A DNA stretch of 64,000 nt from Crotalaria pallida (GCA_037953625.1 CM075655.1:27856001-27920000), one strand, 5' to 3'; shown: positions 22,952 through 34,200, counted from the first letter of the stretch. Program-made: numbers and translations. The notes: generated by a model from the letters alone, not told the origin.

Positions 22952-23323
22952 CTGTTTTTCTATTTTTCTTTTTTTTCCTGTGGTTGTGTGCGGTGTTGCG
23001 GTGGTGTTATGCGGTTGTGCTGTTACGGTGGTGTGGTGTGGTTGTGTTGTGCGATTGTGCTGTTGTGATGGTGTTGTGCAGTGTAGTGGTGGTGGTGCTG
23101 TGCAGTGGTAATGAGGGAAGAGGAAAGAAATGATTTAGGTTTATGTTTAGAAATAATTTTATGTTTAGGTAGATATGAGGTTTATGATTAGAGGAAGAAG
23201 ATGGAGTTTGTGGATAATATATGGGGTTTATATCCTATTAATTTTTTAATTAGGATAATGTGGTAATTTTCACGTTAAAATTGGGGTTTGGGGATACTTC
23301 ATGGGGTTTGGAATCTATAACTC
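22952..23323 (-). repeat. right TIR of the MULE
   Basis: Inverted copy of the left TIR, ending GGAATCTATAACTC before the second AATCTCAAA. Indels relative to the left arm, for example in the segment matching the Ala/His-like tract, show the arms have begun to diverge. Confidence 0.88.
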
Positions 23324-23988
23324 AATCTCAAAATGGTCACCGATAAAGTTCTAGAACACAAAATCAAAGTGAACACACTCATGAAAGAAATAGGGGTCTC
23401 AAATCAAAATAATTCAATAAATCATACCCCTCAGTGTTTAGGCTCAAATAACTCACAGGGCTAAAGGTTAGTTCATTAATAATTTGTTCCAAAACAGTTT
23501 ATCAAAATAACCAGTTCTGAACAAAACTACAACTCAATCCAATCAGTGTTATACAATCAATGAGTCATCATCCTAAATCAAGTATTTACATATATAATCA
23601 GAAAAAAATAGTCCTAAGCCTAGAATAATCATCTACTTCTACCCAAGACACAAACCAACACCAAATTGGGAGAACAATTCAAGTCTGAAAAATTTAATTT
23701 TTATTTTGTCCACTCCCCCAAACTTAGAGGTTGGCTTGTCCTCAAGCAAACTAATCTAACCTATAACTACAAAATAAAAATTAAAAACAAAAGCAGGGAG
23801 TTAGAGACTTCCCTTTGTAGCACATCATTCTCTCTTGTTGCACCATGGAGGAGACTCCCCCAAACTTATTCACGTGTGTCACATGAACAACTAAAAATAG
23901 TGCTAGAAGCACCTCATTAGCAGTTACATAAAGAAATCTCTAATCTCTTTATTCACTAACTAACTAAAAAAAATAAAAACCTACACTA

Positions 23989-24948
23989 CTACATAATTAC
24001 AAAGAATCCACCAGGATCCCAAATTCTATAGGTCAAATTCCATGTGATGCAACCATAACAAGTTATCCCCACATTCCATGGGACAAACCTTGGATGATGG
24101 TGGAGTAAGGAAATTTCAAAAATAAGTTCAATCCCACCAGGGTCAAAAGGTACATTCCTTACTCCATGCACCATCTCAGACAAATTATTTCTTTTCCCAT
24201 TCATGAAGGTGTTAATTCCATGAATTAGGAAAACTACCTTTTCAAGTTCCCTATTGTTCAATAATGATTTAGATTGATTTTTAGATTTTTCATGATAGCA
24301 CAAAGGTTGAATATAGTGGAAAAATTTTGAGTCATCCAAGCATGCAATAGATTTGACCAAATTTTTAATTGCTAGAAATTCATCATGCAAGGGTGGATCA
24401 TATTTTTCTACCATATTCAAACCTTCTAAAGTTTTATTTCGACACTCTTCCTCAAACTCATTATGCACATTTTTCTCAATTTGCTCCTCCATAGGAGTTT
24501 CATCATTGGTCACATCCATCACCACCACTTTTTCCTCTCTTTGAAGAGAGTCAAAAATTGTTGGTGATGCTTGTGACTCTTCATCTAATGGCTTTGAAAT
24601 GTGTTCAACTTTTATTTCAAGGTTCCTTGAATTGGAACCTTGAATCGGGTAATAGGTTCTGAATTCTTCAATAAATTCTTTAGTGTTTTGAGCATATTTA
24701 TCTAAAGCTATTTCCCATGGAGCTGTAGCTACTAATTGGCTCCACAAGAATTGGCTCCACAAGAATTGTGACTCCACAAGAATTGGCTCCACATAAAATT
24801 CTTTATTAGCTGTAGCTACTAATTTCTCTAAAGCTATTTCTAATGAAGTTTTCCTATAAGTTATGTTTTGTGCATAATAGTTTGGAGAATAAGGATCCGA
24901 AATAAATCTATCACAATCAGAATCAATATTAAAACTATAGTTATACAT
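23989..24948 (-). CDS. unknown 319-aa ORF of the Athila-like element
   Basis: It begins about 85 nt downstream of the tRNA-Asp PBS, where gag would sit. The start is the ATG at 24948; the frame is open slightly upstream without ATG. The protein is acidic in the middle (Glu-rich, about residues 150-200) and ends in a Trp/Gly/Pro-rich tail with HGVRNVPFDPGG. An imperfect tandem repeat of TTGGCTCCACAAGAA (24733-24800) gives repeated Trp-Ser-Gln. I recognise no CCHC, protease or RT. It may be a diverged Gag-derived protein kept by non-autonomous elements. No function assigned. Confidence 0.5.
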   Translation of the reverse strand: MYNYSFNIDSDCDRFISDPYSPNYYAQNITYRKTSLEIALEKLVATANKEFYVEPILVESQFLWSQFLWSQLVATAPWEIALDKYAQNTKEFIEEFRTYYPIQGSNSRNLEIKVEHISKPLDEESQASPTIFDSLQREEKVVVMDVTNDETPMEEQIEKNVHNEFEEECRNKTLEGLNMVEKYDPPLHDEFLAIKNLVKSIACLDDSKFFHYIQPLCYHEKSKNQSKSLLNNRELEKVVFLIHGINTFMNGKRNNLSEMVHGVRNVPFDPGGIELIFEISLLHHHPRFVPWNVGITCYGCITWNLTYRIWDPGGFFVIM

Positions 24949-25031
24949 GAAAAGGAACAAGTTACACAAGTAATTACAAATAAGTACCGAAAAAAAATAA
25001 GTACCGAAAAAAAATTAGAATCGAATTTCAG

Positions 25032-25049
25032 TCCCCGGCAACGGCGCCA
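25032..25049 (-). other. primer-binding site, tRNA-Asp type
   Basis: Minus strand TGGCGCCGTTGCCGGGGA, the 18-nt PBS complementary to tRNA-Asp used by Athila-type gypsy elements. It lies 6 nt inside the LTR end at 25056 and sets the element's orientation. Confidence 0.88.
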
Positions 25050-25055
25050 AAAACT

Positions 25056-26580
25056 TGTTGGCAATTCGGCAAGTGTACCGATCACACAAGTAATAAAGAG
25101 TAAGTAAATTACAGTTTCACTCGGGGATTGCAAATATTTTCTAATTTCTTTCACCTAATTGTGATTACTATGTATAACTTGTATTGGTTTAAAGTTTAGA
25201 AAGGAATGGAGAAAAGGTAGAATAAACAATTCGTAAACTAAAAAGGATTTAGAAACAAATATGGAAAAGGTTATGAACTTGGTTTCATTGTAGGATCAGG
25301 TTATTAATTATGAAAATATGTTTTCCAATAAATCAAAAACTACAGAAACAATAAAATCTAGATCCCTCATGGCAATTATGTTTCTTACTAAACTTTACCC
25401 CTTAATCCCTTAAGTGAGTTCTAATTTATAAGAGTTATACAATTACCCAAAAGTATTCCTACAAGTTGAATAATTATATTTTTTGGTTGAAAGGCCTAAT
25501 CTTAATCCTAATTTTCCAATTAAGGTTCAGATTACCAAAGCAAAACATAAAGTGATCAATTTTATGATTTGTAATTAAAACACAACCAAGCAATTGATTT
25601 GAAAGGAAAAACATTAAATCATAAATAAACAGCCAAATTAAGATCATACAAATCCACCTTATTCCTAACAAGAGGTTCAATTATACATATTTAGAGAAGA
25701 AATACAAGGAATGGGAAAAACTAATAATTATAGACAATAATCAATTTACCCCCAAGAGATCTTCAATCATCAAGTGGATCCCTCCAGCAATGTTGATTTC
25801 CAATCCTTGTGCCTTGCCTCGCTCTCAATTGCATAACAGCCTCTCTTCTCTAATCCTAATTTTATTCTAATCTCTTATTTGGCTCTAAAAAGTCTACAAA
25901 ACCTAATGGAAAAACCTATATTTATAGACAAAGCTAATCCTAAAATAAATCTCTAAATAAATCTATCTATAAATAAATCTTAAAGATAAATCTTAAATAA
26001 ATCTAGAATAAATAATCTAGAGTAAATCTAAAAAATAAATCTGAAAGATAAATCCATCAGAAAAATCTATCAGAATCCTCAAAAGCGAAATAGATAGGCC
26101 CAATTGGGCTTTCTCGTATCTGACAGCAACTTCGGCACTGATTTTGACCCCAAATATGGTTGAATTTGAGCAAGGCTATTTATGGCAAAGTTGTAGATCT
26201 TTTCCTTAGATTTAAAATGATACTAAGATTGCCTCATTTGGATAAGCGTAGCTCAAGTTATGGTCAAAACAGTGAACAGTGTCACTTTCTCACATGTTGC
26301 GCGCCTGGGCGCCCAGGGCCTCGCGCCTGGGCGTGCGTCACTTGCTCCGGCTCCGTTTCGCTTCGTTCTTGCGCCGTTATCAATGTCTTTTCATCCTCTT
26401 TCATGCTCCATGTTTATTTTTTTCATTTAAGCTCTGAAAATACCTGAAACAAACCCAAAACGGATCAAAACGTTCAAAGGATTCTAAATTACCTAACTTC
26501 CTAAAAACTATACAAAAAGTCCTAAATTTACAAGAGAAACAAGCCAAATCCATAGTAAAAGGAAGTCTAAATCATACTCA
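25056..26580 (-). repeat. 5' LTR of the Athila-like element
   Basis: The portion 25056-26147 duplicates 21061-22094. The remaining U3 portion contains a GC-rich patch with GCGCCTGGGCG repeated (about 26290-26340). The right border is just before the Tekay LTR at 26584. Confidence 0.7.
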
Positions 26581-27004
26581 AAATGTAACACCCCAAAATT
26601 TTAATCCCTGATTAATGAAATGTTAATTATAAAGTTTATTATAATTAATTATTTCTATTTTTAATCTTTGATTAAAATCTATGTTATGTTGATTGGTGAA
26701 TGTGTGTGAATGTATTTAGTAAGTATAATTATGCATAAAATAAATATTTTGCATATTAGTCCCTGATTTGAGACCTAGAGGTAATTATAGGAAAGATTTT
26801 GGAGGGAAAGTAAATAAAATTACTATTTTCCAAAAACTGACCAAAATACTCGAGTATTTCTGAAAAGACTCGAGTGTTCTGGTCAGAGTTGCACGAGTTA
26901 GTGCGTTTGGTGAGGCACCACCAACGATTCCCCTCTGTTGACACGAAAACACCTCCCTCAACACCTCAATGGCGTCGTGTCGCTGTGCATGAGTCTCCAA
27001 CCAG

Positions 27005-27014
27005 CCTATAAAAG
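27005..27014 (+). promoter_or_regulatory. TATA box of the Tekay LTR
   Basis: CCTATAAAAG about 420 bp from the LTR start. The 3' LTR has the variant CTATATAAG at about 44810-44818. Confidence 0.65.
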
Positions 27015-27904
27015 CCAATTGAATCCGAATTTGTGAGCATTTGGCCAAAATTCGTGTGGGTTGATTAAGTTAGGGTTCCTGAGTTCGAGCGATCGATGCT
27101 CCCTCTATGTTTGGATTTGAGTAACAAACTATAAACCAATACAAAGCTCACATCGCGAGCTTTGTATAGAGATAAAAATCGTGAGCTGAGAGTGTGTGTG
27201 GTGGAGGAATTGAAGCTTGGAAGTGGAGCTTGTTGCTGTCAAACCATTCTCTGGAGCTTACTTTGGATTTGAATTCTGGTAAGCTCTTGCATCCAATTCG
27301 TCTCAAACTTGTTTTGAATCCTAGTCTATGTTGCAGAGAATGAATTCTAACCAAAACCCCTAATTCTCTTGCATGTTAACCCATTCAAATATTCTGATTT
27401 TGGACCTCCACTCAAACTGTCCTGCATGTGATGCTTGAAGTCATTTTTGGTGTTGTGGAGTTTTTCCTTGCAATCTCTCTGTTGATTCACGTCAGTGAGG
27501 TAAGGGGGAGGCTTTCTATTCACTAGATAGAGTTTAAATTGCATGAAATTGGTTAGAGAGCCACCAAGAGGCTCTAAGGGCTTAGATTGAATAAGGAGTT
27601 TGGTTTGGAGACCAACTTGTGCTCTAAGGTTGTTTTGAGCAAGTCCCATATGATGCATGCAAGCTGTTTTGAGCTTAAATTCACAAGTTTATTGAGTGTA
27701 TTGCAATTTAGTATGTTGAGTTGTGAATTTTCATGTTTTATGCATAATCTTGTGATTCTCTGTCAAATCTGTAATTTGATGTGTTCCAAGTGTTTAAACA
27801 TGTTCAATATATGATATATGAACTCTGTTGATCATTGGATTGGATTAGAAATGGTTAGAATTGAAAATGGTATGTTAAAACCAAGTTTCCAGTCTGTTTT
27901 GTAT

Positions 27905-28100
27905 GAAAAGACTCGAGTAATCGGCTTGGCACTCTAGTATTTTGCAATAAAACAGTGTGTTTTTCTGATATAACACTCGAGTACCAGGTCCAGAACTCGA
28001 GTATCAACTGATGCAATAAAAGTACATTCTGATGAATCACTCGAGTAATCTGGAAAGACTGAAGAACCACTCGAGTATTCTGAAGAACACTCGAGTAGTT
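27905..28100 (+). repeat. cluster of CTCGAG palindromes in the Tekay LTR
   Basis: Seven copies of (A/C)CTCGAGT plus one decayed copy (CTCTAGTA), spaced about 20-45 bp, mostly as ACTCGAGTA. Two more (TACTCGAGTATT, ACTCGAGTG) sit upstream of the TATA box at about 26850-26880. The contexts resemble one another (TCTG before, TTCTG after), so the cluster grew from a short degenerate tandem unit. Role unknown; it might bind a dimeric transcription factor. Confidence 0.6.
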
Positions 28101-28831
28101 TTGCCTAGAATATTAAAAATACCATTTTTAATTCTAGATCATTTTGTTAATACTTTAATGACAATAATCCAAGTGATCTAAGACTTAAAAGAAATTGATT
28201 GAGGATATGGTGATTTCCTTTGGATAACGATACGTTGCTCGGGTGGCACGTAATGTGTTATTATAACGAAATCCACCAATCAATTCCTTTAAAATCAAGA
28301 TAATGCATTCATTCTGGAGTTCGGATGTTAGATCGTTATTCATGTTTTTGTAACATGACGAGGGCCCCTAGGAGTGCCAACTGACGGCTCGCTTAATGAC
28401 ACGTTATGGTTGACGACGTGGTCGGCACTGTGAGATGCTGATGATTTGGTTATACCGTTTGGATGACGGGACGTTGCTCAGGTGGCATGATTTCCAAACT
28501 TGTCGTGTACATTCTTGGTGAATGTACGAATGTTGTACACCTAGGAGTACAATGCACTGTTGAGTGCTGGATGAAGTAAAGGATGGACGTCAGAGAGTGA
28601 CATAGAATGATGGAGTTAGGCTTGAGAGTTAGATTCATACATCATGCCACTAATTTAACCTAAAAGTTGATAAATGAAATAAGTATGAGCATATTACTTG
28701 CATCCAATAATTGCTAAAAGCTAAATGTGGTTGTTGATTCTTGCTGCATGATTACATACACTAATTGTACATATATTTATGCTCTATTGATTATGTGTAT
28801 AGAATTGCTTACCCCTATGCCCTTGTAGGTG

Positions 28832-29302
28832 ATGTCACGTTACATCGCTTGCATCGAGATCCGGCCACTTCCTAGTGGCATATGGATCTACGAGGACCAC
28901 CGCACAGTGTTCGAGGGAGAGGTAGAGGTTACCTTCTACCACCCGAACCCGCTGATCCGGTTTCGTCCTCATAGGTTTAGGATTCCCATCTTATACACTA
29001 TGCACGTACCACCCTTTTACACATATCATGGACCACCTCCCACACGACCAGCTCGCTCATATCACAGTTTACGTTTTCGACCTACCCGCTCACACCCTTT
29101 TACTTCGAGAGTCGTCCGCGAGGAGACTCCCCTATCTGATCCGAGGAGCCCTGTTAGGGTCTCACCATCTCCTGACCCTGTACCCAGTGGTAGGGTACCC
29201 ACTCCATCGGATGAGATCGAGGAGGATCCCGTGGAGGACGAGAGCGGAGGCGAGCCAGTCGTTCACTCTACCGGGAGTCAGTGGAGGGACGATGATCCCT
29301 AG
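28832..29302 (+). CDS. small LTR-encoded ORF, 156 aa, unknown function
   Basis: ATG at 28832 comes 3 nt after a polypyrimidine/AG sequence (CTTACCCCTATGCCCTTGTAG, ending 28828) that looks like a 3' splice site. The N-terminal 43 residues align without gaps to the ORF at 45892-45569 in another LTR, with matching E9, P12-L13, G16, W18, H23, E28-G29, T34 and R43. The middle is Pro/Arg-rich and the C-terminus acidic (EIEEDPVEDESGGE). No known domain. The match between two divergent LTRs argues that it was once translated. Confidence 0.5.
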   Translation: MSRYIACIEIRPLPSGIWIYEDHRTVFEGEVEVTFYHPNPLIRFRPHRFRIPILYTMHVPPFYTYHGPPPTRPARSYHSLRFRPTRSHPFTSRVVREETPLSDPRSPVRVSPSPDPVPSGRVPTPSDEIEEDPVEDESGGEPVVHSTGSQWRDDDP

Positions 29303-29750
29303 GTACGTGTATATGGTAGATGATGAGGATCAGGGGATCCAATGTGGTGGATGCTGTGGATGAGTTGCTGCTGCTGCTGTGATGTTTGGATGATGACTAC
29401 TACTTCTGATACCTGGAGACTTCTACTACTACTACTGCTGTTACCAGATCTATGTGACCTACTCTAAAGTTTCATATTTTTGAGATGTATATATTGTAGA
29501 TATGGTCTTGAGAGCTCTAGGGTTATGGTTTTACTTTAACATAGATCTTTTATGGACTTGTGTTGGTTCTTGGAGACACAACTTGGGACTATGTATTTCA
29601 TGACTTACTATATATATATATATATATTATGTTATATTGTAACTGTGCATAGTCCTACTATTTTCGCTTACTCTGATATGGATTAATCAAAGGATTCGGC
29701 TACGTTATTTGAAAATGGTATCAGTTCCGCGAAAGAAAAGAATGAATGGC

Positions 29751-29832
29751 ATCGCTTAATTTTACTATGTAAATACGCTTTCAAAGTACCGATCGCTTAA
29801 TTTTACTATGTAAATACGCTTTCAAAGTACCG
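29751..29832 (+). repeat. perfect 41-bp tandem duplication
   Basis: Two adjacent copies of the unit ATCGCTTAATTTTACTATGT...TACCG near the LTR 3' end. Probably a recent slippage or template-switch duplication. Confidence 0.9.
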
Positions 29833-30078
29833 ATGCTATCTGGATTCTGAAAAGATTTTCTTGTCTTAGAAAATGCCGAATTCAATACAAGGTTTAAAAT
29901 GATATAAATTATATTCTCCTAGAATTCCAGGTTTTGGATTGTGCACCCGCCCGATAGAAAATGAAAAGAAAATCTTGTTTTCCACATTTTCTAAATACTA
30001 ACAAGTCCATAACTAAGACGAGTAATAGTATATTTGTTGTATTAATTACTTGGAATATATCGAGGGTGTCACACTGAG

Positions 30079-30090
30079 TGGTATCAGAGC
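30079..30090 (+). other. primer-binding site of the Tekay element (tRNA-Met)
   Basis: TGGTATCAGAGC, 5 nt after the LTR end at 30073. Confidence 0.88.
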
Positions 30091-30322
30091 AAAAGTTAGA
30101 TCCTGTATTAGTTGAAGTAGTCCAGAAAGGTAGTCATCAACATCAAGCAGGTATCCACAGGGGATATTTATTGTTTTGAATGCTAGTATCTTGCTTGTTC
30201 TGAGCATTAGATACAATTGAATGTTTTGTTTGAGGTTATGGTTATAGCCTTAGTATAGGTGGTGTGATGAATGTTTCTTTAGTTTTTCATATGTGTCCAT
30301 AAGTCCATAGCGCAGGTCTATT

Positions 30323-31260
30323 ATGGCAACTAGAAATCAAAATCACACCAACGCTATGTTAGAGAGAATTACCGTGGTGCTGGAGTCCATGCAACAACAA
30401 CAATCTCAGCAACCACCTCAACTGGTTAATCCACCTCACCAGTGCAATGTGGGTAACACCGAGGCGAAGAGTTTGGTGGATTTTAGGAGTTTTAATCCAC
30501 CCAAGATTGAAGGAGGATTTAAACCCGAGGAGGCCAACAAGTGGATTCACATTATGGATAAGATCTTTAGAACGTTAGATTGCACAGAAGCTCAGAAGGT
30601 GGCGTATGCAGTCTATATGTTGGAGGATGAAGCTGAGAACTGGTGGAATCATACGGTTCAGCTCCTACGTTATGAAGGAGGGGATGTGAATTGGGGTGTA
30701 TTTATGGAGAAGTTTCTCAATAAATACTTCCCGGAGGACTTGAGGAGAAAGAAGGAAGTGGAATTCTTGCAGCTGAAGCAAGGAGACATGAGTGTGGGTG
30801 AGTACGCGGCCAAGTTCGAGGAATTGATGAAGTACTCTCCATACTACCAGAACAACCCGGATGAAAGGAGTAAGTGTATCAAGTTTGAGGGAGGTTTAAG
30901 GCCTAAGCTGAAATCTATTTTCAGCTATCAACGGATACAAAGTTTTCCTGCACTTGCGGACATGTGTAGGATGTATGAGGAATGCAAGAAAGCTGAAGGA
31001 TTGCAAGTACCAGAAAGGAGACATAGTCAGAATTATGGACCTTAGAGGTGCAAAGGTTTCAACAATCGAGGCAAGGGTTCGTATGATCGTCGAGGGAAAG
31101 GCAAAGGGAAAGTTGGAGGTAATGATGGAAGGAATTTTCCGGAGCGAGGCTCCATTTTGTGACAAGTGCAAGCGCCGTCATTATGGCCGTTTTTGTTGGG
31201 GAACCAGTGGTTGTTTCAATTGTGGAAAATCGGGACACTTTGCGAAGGACTGCAAGGAAC
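30323..31260 (+). pseudogene. gag: Tekay gag, frameshifted
   Basis: ATG at 30323. A typical chromovirus Gag (retrotransposon gag domain at about 30470-30960, with FRSFNPPKIEGG and AENWWNHT) runs to a TAG at 31043-31045. The zinc knuckle (CFNCGKSGHFAKDC, about 31209-31250) lies in another frame, so an indel occurred at about 31045-31170. A second zinc-binding motif, CDKCKRRHYGRFC, precedes it, as is usual in the Tekay lineage. Confidence 0.85.
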
Positions 31261-34200
31261 TGGTCAAGGCTAATTCAAGAGGGACAGCTGATAGGCCCAT
31301 GGTTCAAGGAAGGGTTTTCACGCTTAGTGGTGTAGAAGCAAGCCAATCCTCTGATCTTGTGCAAGGTAATTACTTGCTAAATGGTCAGCTTTGTAATGTG
31401 TTGTTTGATTCTGGTGCAACACATTCATTTGTTTCATATGAATGTTTAGATCGTTTGAGTTTACCCATATCTGAGTTATCCTACACTCTTAAAGTAGAAA
31501 CCCCTACTAATGCTCCTGTAATTGTTTCTAGAGCATGTCTTAACTGTTGTATAGAAGTGTTAGGACAAACCTCTACGGTAGATCTGATCTGTTTACCCTT
31601 ATCGCAATTAGATGTGATTTTGGGGATGGACTGGTTAAGCCGAAACCAAGTGATCATTGATTGTGATAGAAAAGTAGTAATCTATAGAAACCCAAAACCT
31701 TCAGGCTATATGTGTTTGTTCAACACTGAAGTGGAGGAGAATGGTCCAAGGATTGAAGAGATCCTTGTTGTCTGAGATTTTCCAGAGGTATTCGCTGATG
31801 AGATACTTGGTTTACCACCGAAAAGAGAGATTGAATTTGGCATCGACTTAGTTCCGGGATCTGGTCCCATTTCTATCGCTCCTTATAGAATGGCACCACT
31901 GGAAATGGCTGAGATGAAGAAGCAGATTGAAGAGTTGTTGCAAAAGCAGATGATCCGACCAAGTGTGTCACCATGGGGTGCTCCGGTTTTGTTCGTCAAG
32001 AAGAAAGATGGTAGTATGAGGATGTGCATCGACTATCGGTAGTTGAATAAGGTCATAATCAAGAACAACTATTTTTACCAAGGATAGATGACCTTATGGA
32101 TCAAGTTCATGAGGCTTCAGTATTTTCCAAGATTGATCTGAGATCGGGGTATCATCAGATCAGGATCAGAGAAGAGGATATCTCTAAGATTGCATTTCAA
32201 TCCCGATACGGGCATTATGAGTATGTTGTGATGTCGTTCGGATTGACTAATGCACCAGCTATTTTCATGGACTACATGAATCGAATCTTTAGACCCTATT
32301 TAGATTCGTTCGTGGTTGTGTTCATTGACGATATCCTTATTTATTCCAAGAGCCCGAAGGAGCATGCTGAACACTTGAGAATAGTGTTGAATGTCCTAAA
32401 GGAGAAGCAGCTGTAACAAAACTTGTAAAGTGTGAATTTTGGCTGGAGGAAGTTAAGTTTTTGGGGCATGTGATCTCAAACAAGGGGATAGCGGTTGACC
32501 CGACGAAAGTAAGTTCAGTTTTACAATGGGAACAACCGAAGTCGGTCACGAAAGTGAGAAGTTTTCTTGGTTTGGCTGGTTATTATAGAAGGTTTATAGA
32601 AGGTTTCTCGAAGATTGCGCTACCCTTGACGAAGTTAACTCGGAAAGATCAACCATTTATATGGGATGAGAAGTGTGAGAGGAGTTTCCGAGAGTTGAAG
32701 GAAAGATTGACATCATCTCCTGTGTTGATTTTACCTGATCCACAGAAGAATTTTGGATGCATCAAAACAAGGTCTCGGGAGTGTTTTGATGTCGCTTACG
32801 CCTCGAGGCAGCTAAAAGTTCATGAAATGAACTATCCCACTCATGACCTAGAGCTGGCAGCTGTTGTCTTTGCTCTAGAGATTTGGAGGCACTAGCTCTA
32901 TGACACTACGTTCCGGGTGTTTAGTGACCATAAGAGTTTAAAGTACCTCTTTGACTAGAAAGAGTTGAATATGAGGCAACGCCGATGGATGGAGTTCTTG
33001 AAGAATTATGAGTTTGAGCTTCATTACCATCCTGGGAAAGCAAACGTTGTGGCGGATGCATTGAGTCAAAAAGCAATGCATATCAGTTCGATGATGGTTA
33101 GAGAAGCTGCATTGATAGAAGAATTTAGAGATTTGAGCCTGACGATGCAAGTGGAGCCGGCAAGTATCAAGATGGGTATGTTGCAGATTGCTAATGAGTT
33201 TTTGCAAAGGATTCGTGAGCTGCAACAAGAAGATGAGGGGCTTAAGGAAAAGAGGAAGCTTATGGAAGAAGGCAAGGAGTTAGAGTTTCAAGAAGGGAAA
33301 GATGGAATCCTTCGCTTTAGAGCAAGGATTTGTGTGCTTGATAATCTGGAGGTAAGGAGAATGATTCTGGATGAAGCGCATAAGAGCAAGATGAGTATGC
33401 ATCCGGGAGCTACCAAAATGTATCATGATTTGAAGAAGATATTTTGGTGGCCTGGTTTAAAGAAAGATGTGGCTAGGTACGTGGCGTGTTGTTTGGTGTG
33501 TCAGAAGGCGAAGGTGGAACACCAAAGGCCAGGAGGAGAGTTACTTCCCTTAGAGATTCCGCTATGGAAATGGGATACTATCTCGATGGATTTCGTATCT
33601 GGATTGTCAAGAACAGCTAATGGTCATGATGCAATCTGGGTGGTTGTAGATCGCTTGACAAAGTCAGCGCATTTTATTCCAGTTAATATGCGCTACTCTT
33701 TGGAAAAGCTCACTCAGGTTTACATCAAGGAAGTTGTTCGTCTGCATGGTGTGCCATCAAGTATCGTGTCAGATCGCGATCCGAGGTTTACATCAAAGTT
33801 TTGGCAAGATCTGCATAGAGCTTTGGGTTCAAGATTGAAGTTGAGTTCTGCATACCATCCTCAGACTGATGGTCAAACGGAGAGGACTATTCAGTCACTG
33901 GAGGACATCTTAAGAGCTTGTGTTTTGGAAGGCCAAGGAAATTGGGAACAAATGTTGCCGCTCGTAGAATTTACTTACAACAATAGTTATCATGCGAGCA
34001 TTGGAATGGCACCATTTGAAGCTCTGTATGGGAGAAAGTGTCAGACACCATTATGCTGGTTTCAAGTGGGGGAGAGTTTTCTTGTTGGACCAGACTTTGT
34101 GCAAGAAACAACTGAGAAGATTAAAATGATACAAGAAAAGATGAGGACGACTCAAAGTAGGCAGAAAAGCTATGCTGATAGGAGGAGGAAACCCTTAGAG

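Larger units (their letters stand above)
22165..23323. mobile_element. Mutator-like element (Pack-MULE), non-autonomous
   Basis: Terminal inverted repeats of about 375 bp (22165-22542 and 22952-23323) start GAGTTATAGATTCC and are flanked by a perfect 9-bp target duplication AATCTCAAA (22156-22164 and 23324-23332). Long TIRs plus a 9-bp TSD are diagnostic for MULEs. The TIRs carry CAC/CAA-rich repeats. There is no transposase. The 410-bp interior holds a piece of a host gene. Confidence 0.93.
21061..23700 (-). repeat. 3' LTR of the Athila-like element, split by the MULE
   Basis: The first 1.03 kb aligns to the other LTR with few differences. Beyond about 22094 it does not match. The MULE with its duplicated target occupies 22165-23332. 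Without the MULE, the distance from 21061 to the polypurine tract is about 1.47 kb, close to the 1.52 kb of the other LTR, although the outer 430 bp look unrelated. The outer border is inferred from the polypurine tract. Confidence 0.55.
21061..26580 (-). mobile_element. non-autonomous Athila-like LTR element, interrupted by a MULE
   Basis: Direct repeats at 21061-about 22094 and 25056-about 26147 are the 3' (U5-side) parts of two LTRs on the minus strand, both ending ...CCGAATTGCCAACA. A tRNA-Asp type PBS is at 25049-25032 and polypurine tracts (plus strand CACTCCCCCAAACTT) lie at 23711-23725 and 23854-23867. The interior has only one ORF (23989-24948) and no RT or integrase, so it depends on other elements. 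The right border next to the Tekay LTR at 26584 is approximate. Confidence 0.75.
26584..30073 (+). repeat. 5' LTR of the Tekay element (3,490 bp)
   Basis: TGTAACACCCC...GAGGGTGTCACA, then the PBS. TATA box CCTATAAAAG at 27005-27014. It contains a cluster of ACTCGAGTA palindromes, a small ORF at 28832-29302, a 41-bp tandem duplication at 29751-29832 and a (TA)n run near 29611. The first 0.67 kb is repeated at 44388-45061. Confidence 0.9.

Noticed and set aside
22377..23068. Cys/Val/Gly- or His/Thr-rich ORFs at the MULE ends as proteins
   Set aside because: They translate the CAC/GTG repeats of the terminal inverted repeats and appear in mirror image on both sides.
27905..28100. CRISPR-like array
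   Set aside because: The repeats are only 6-9 bp, irregularly spaced, in a eukaryotic LTR, and without cas genes.
30079..30095. TGGTATCAGAGC sites as tRNA gene ends
   Set aside because: They are tRNA-complementary primer sites next to LTR ends; no cloverleaf precedes them.
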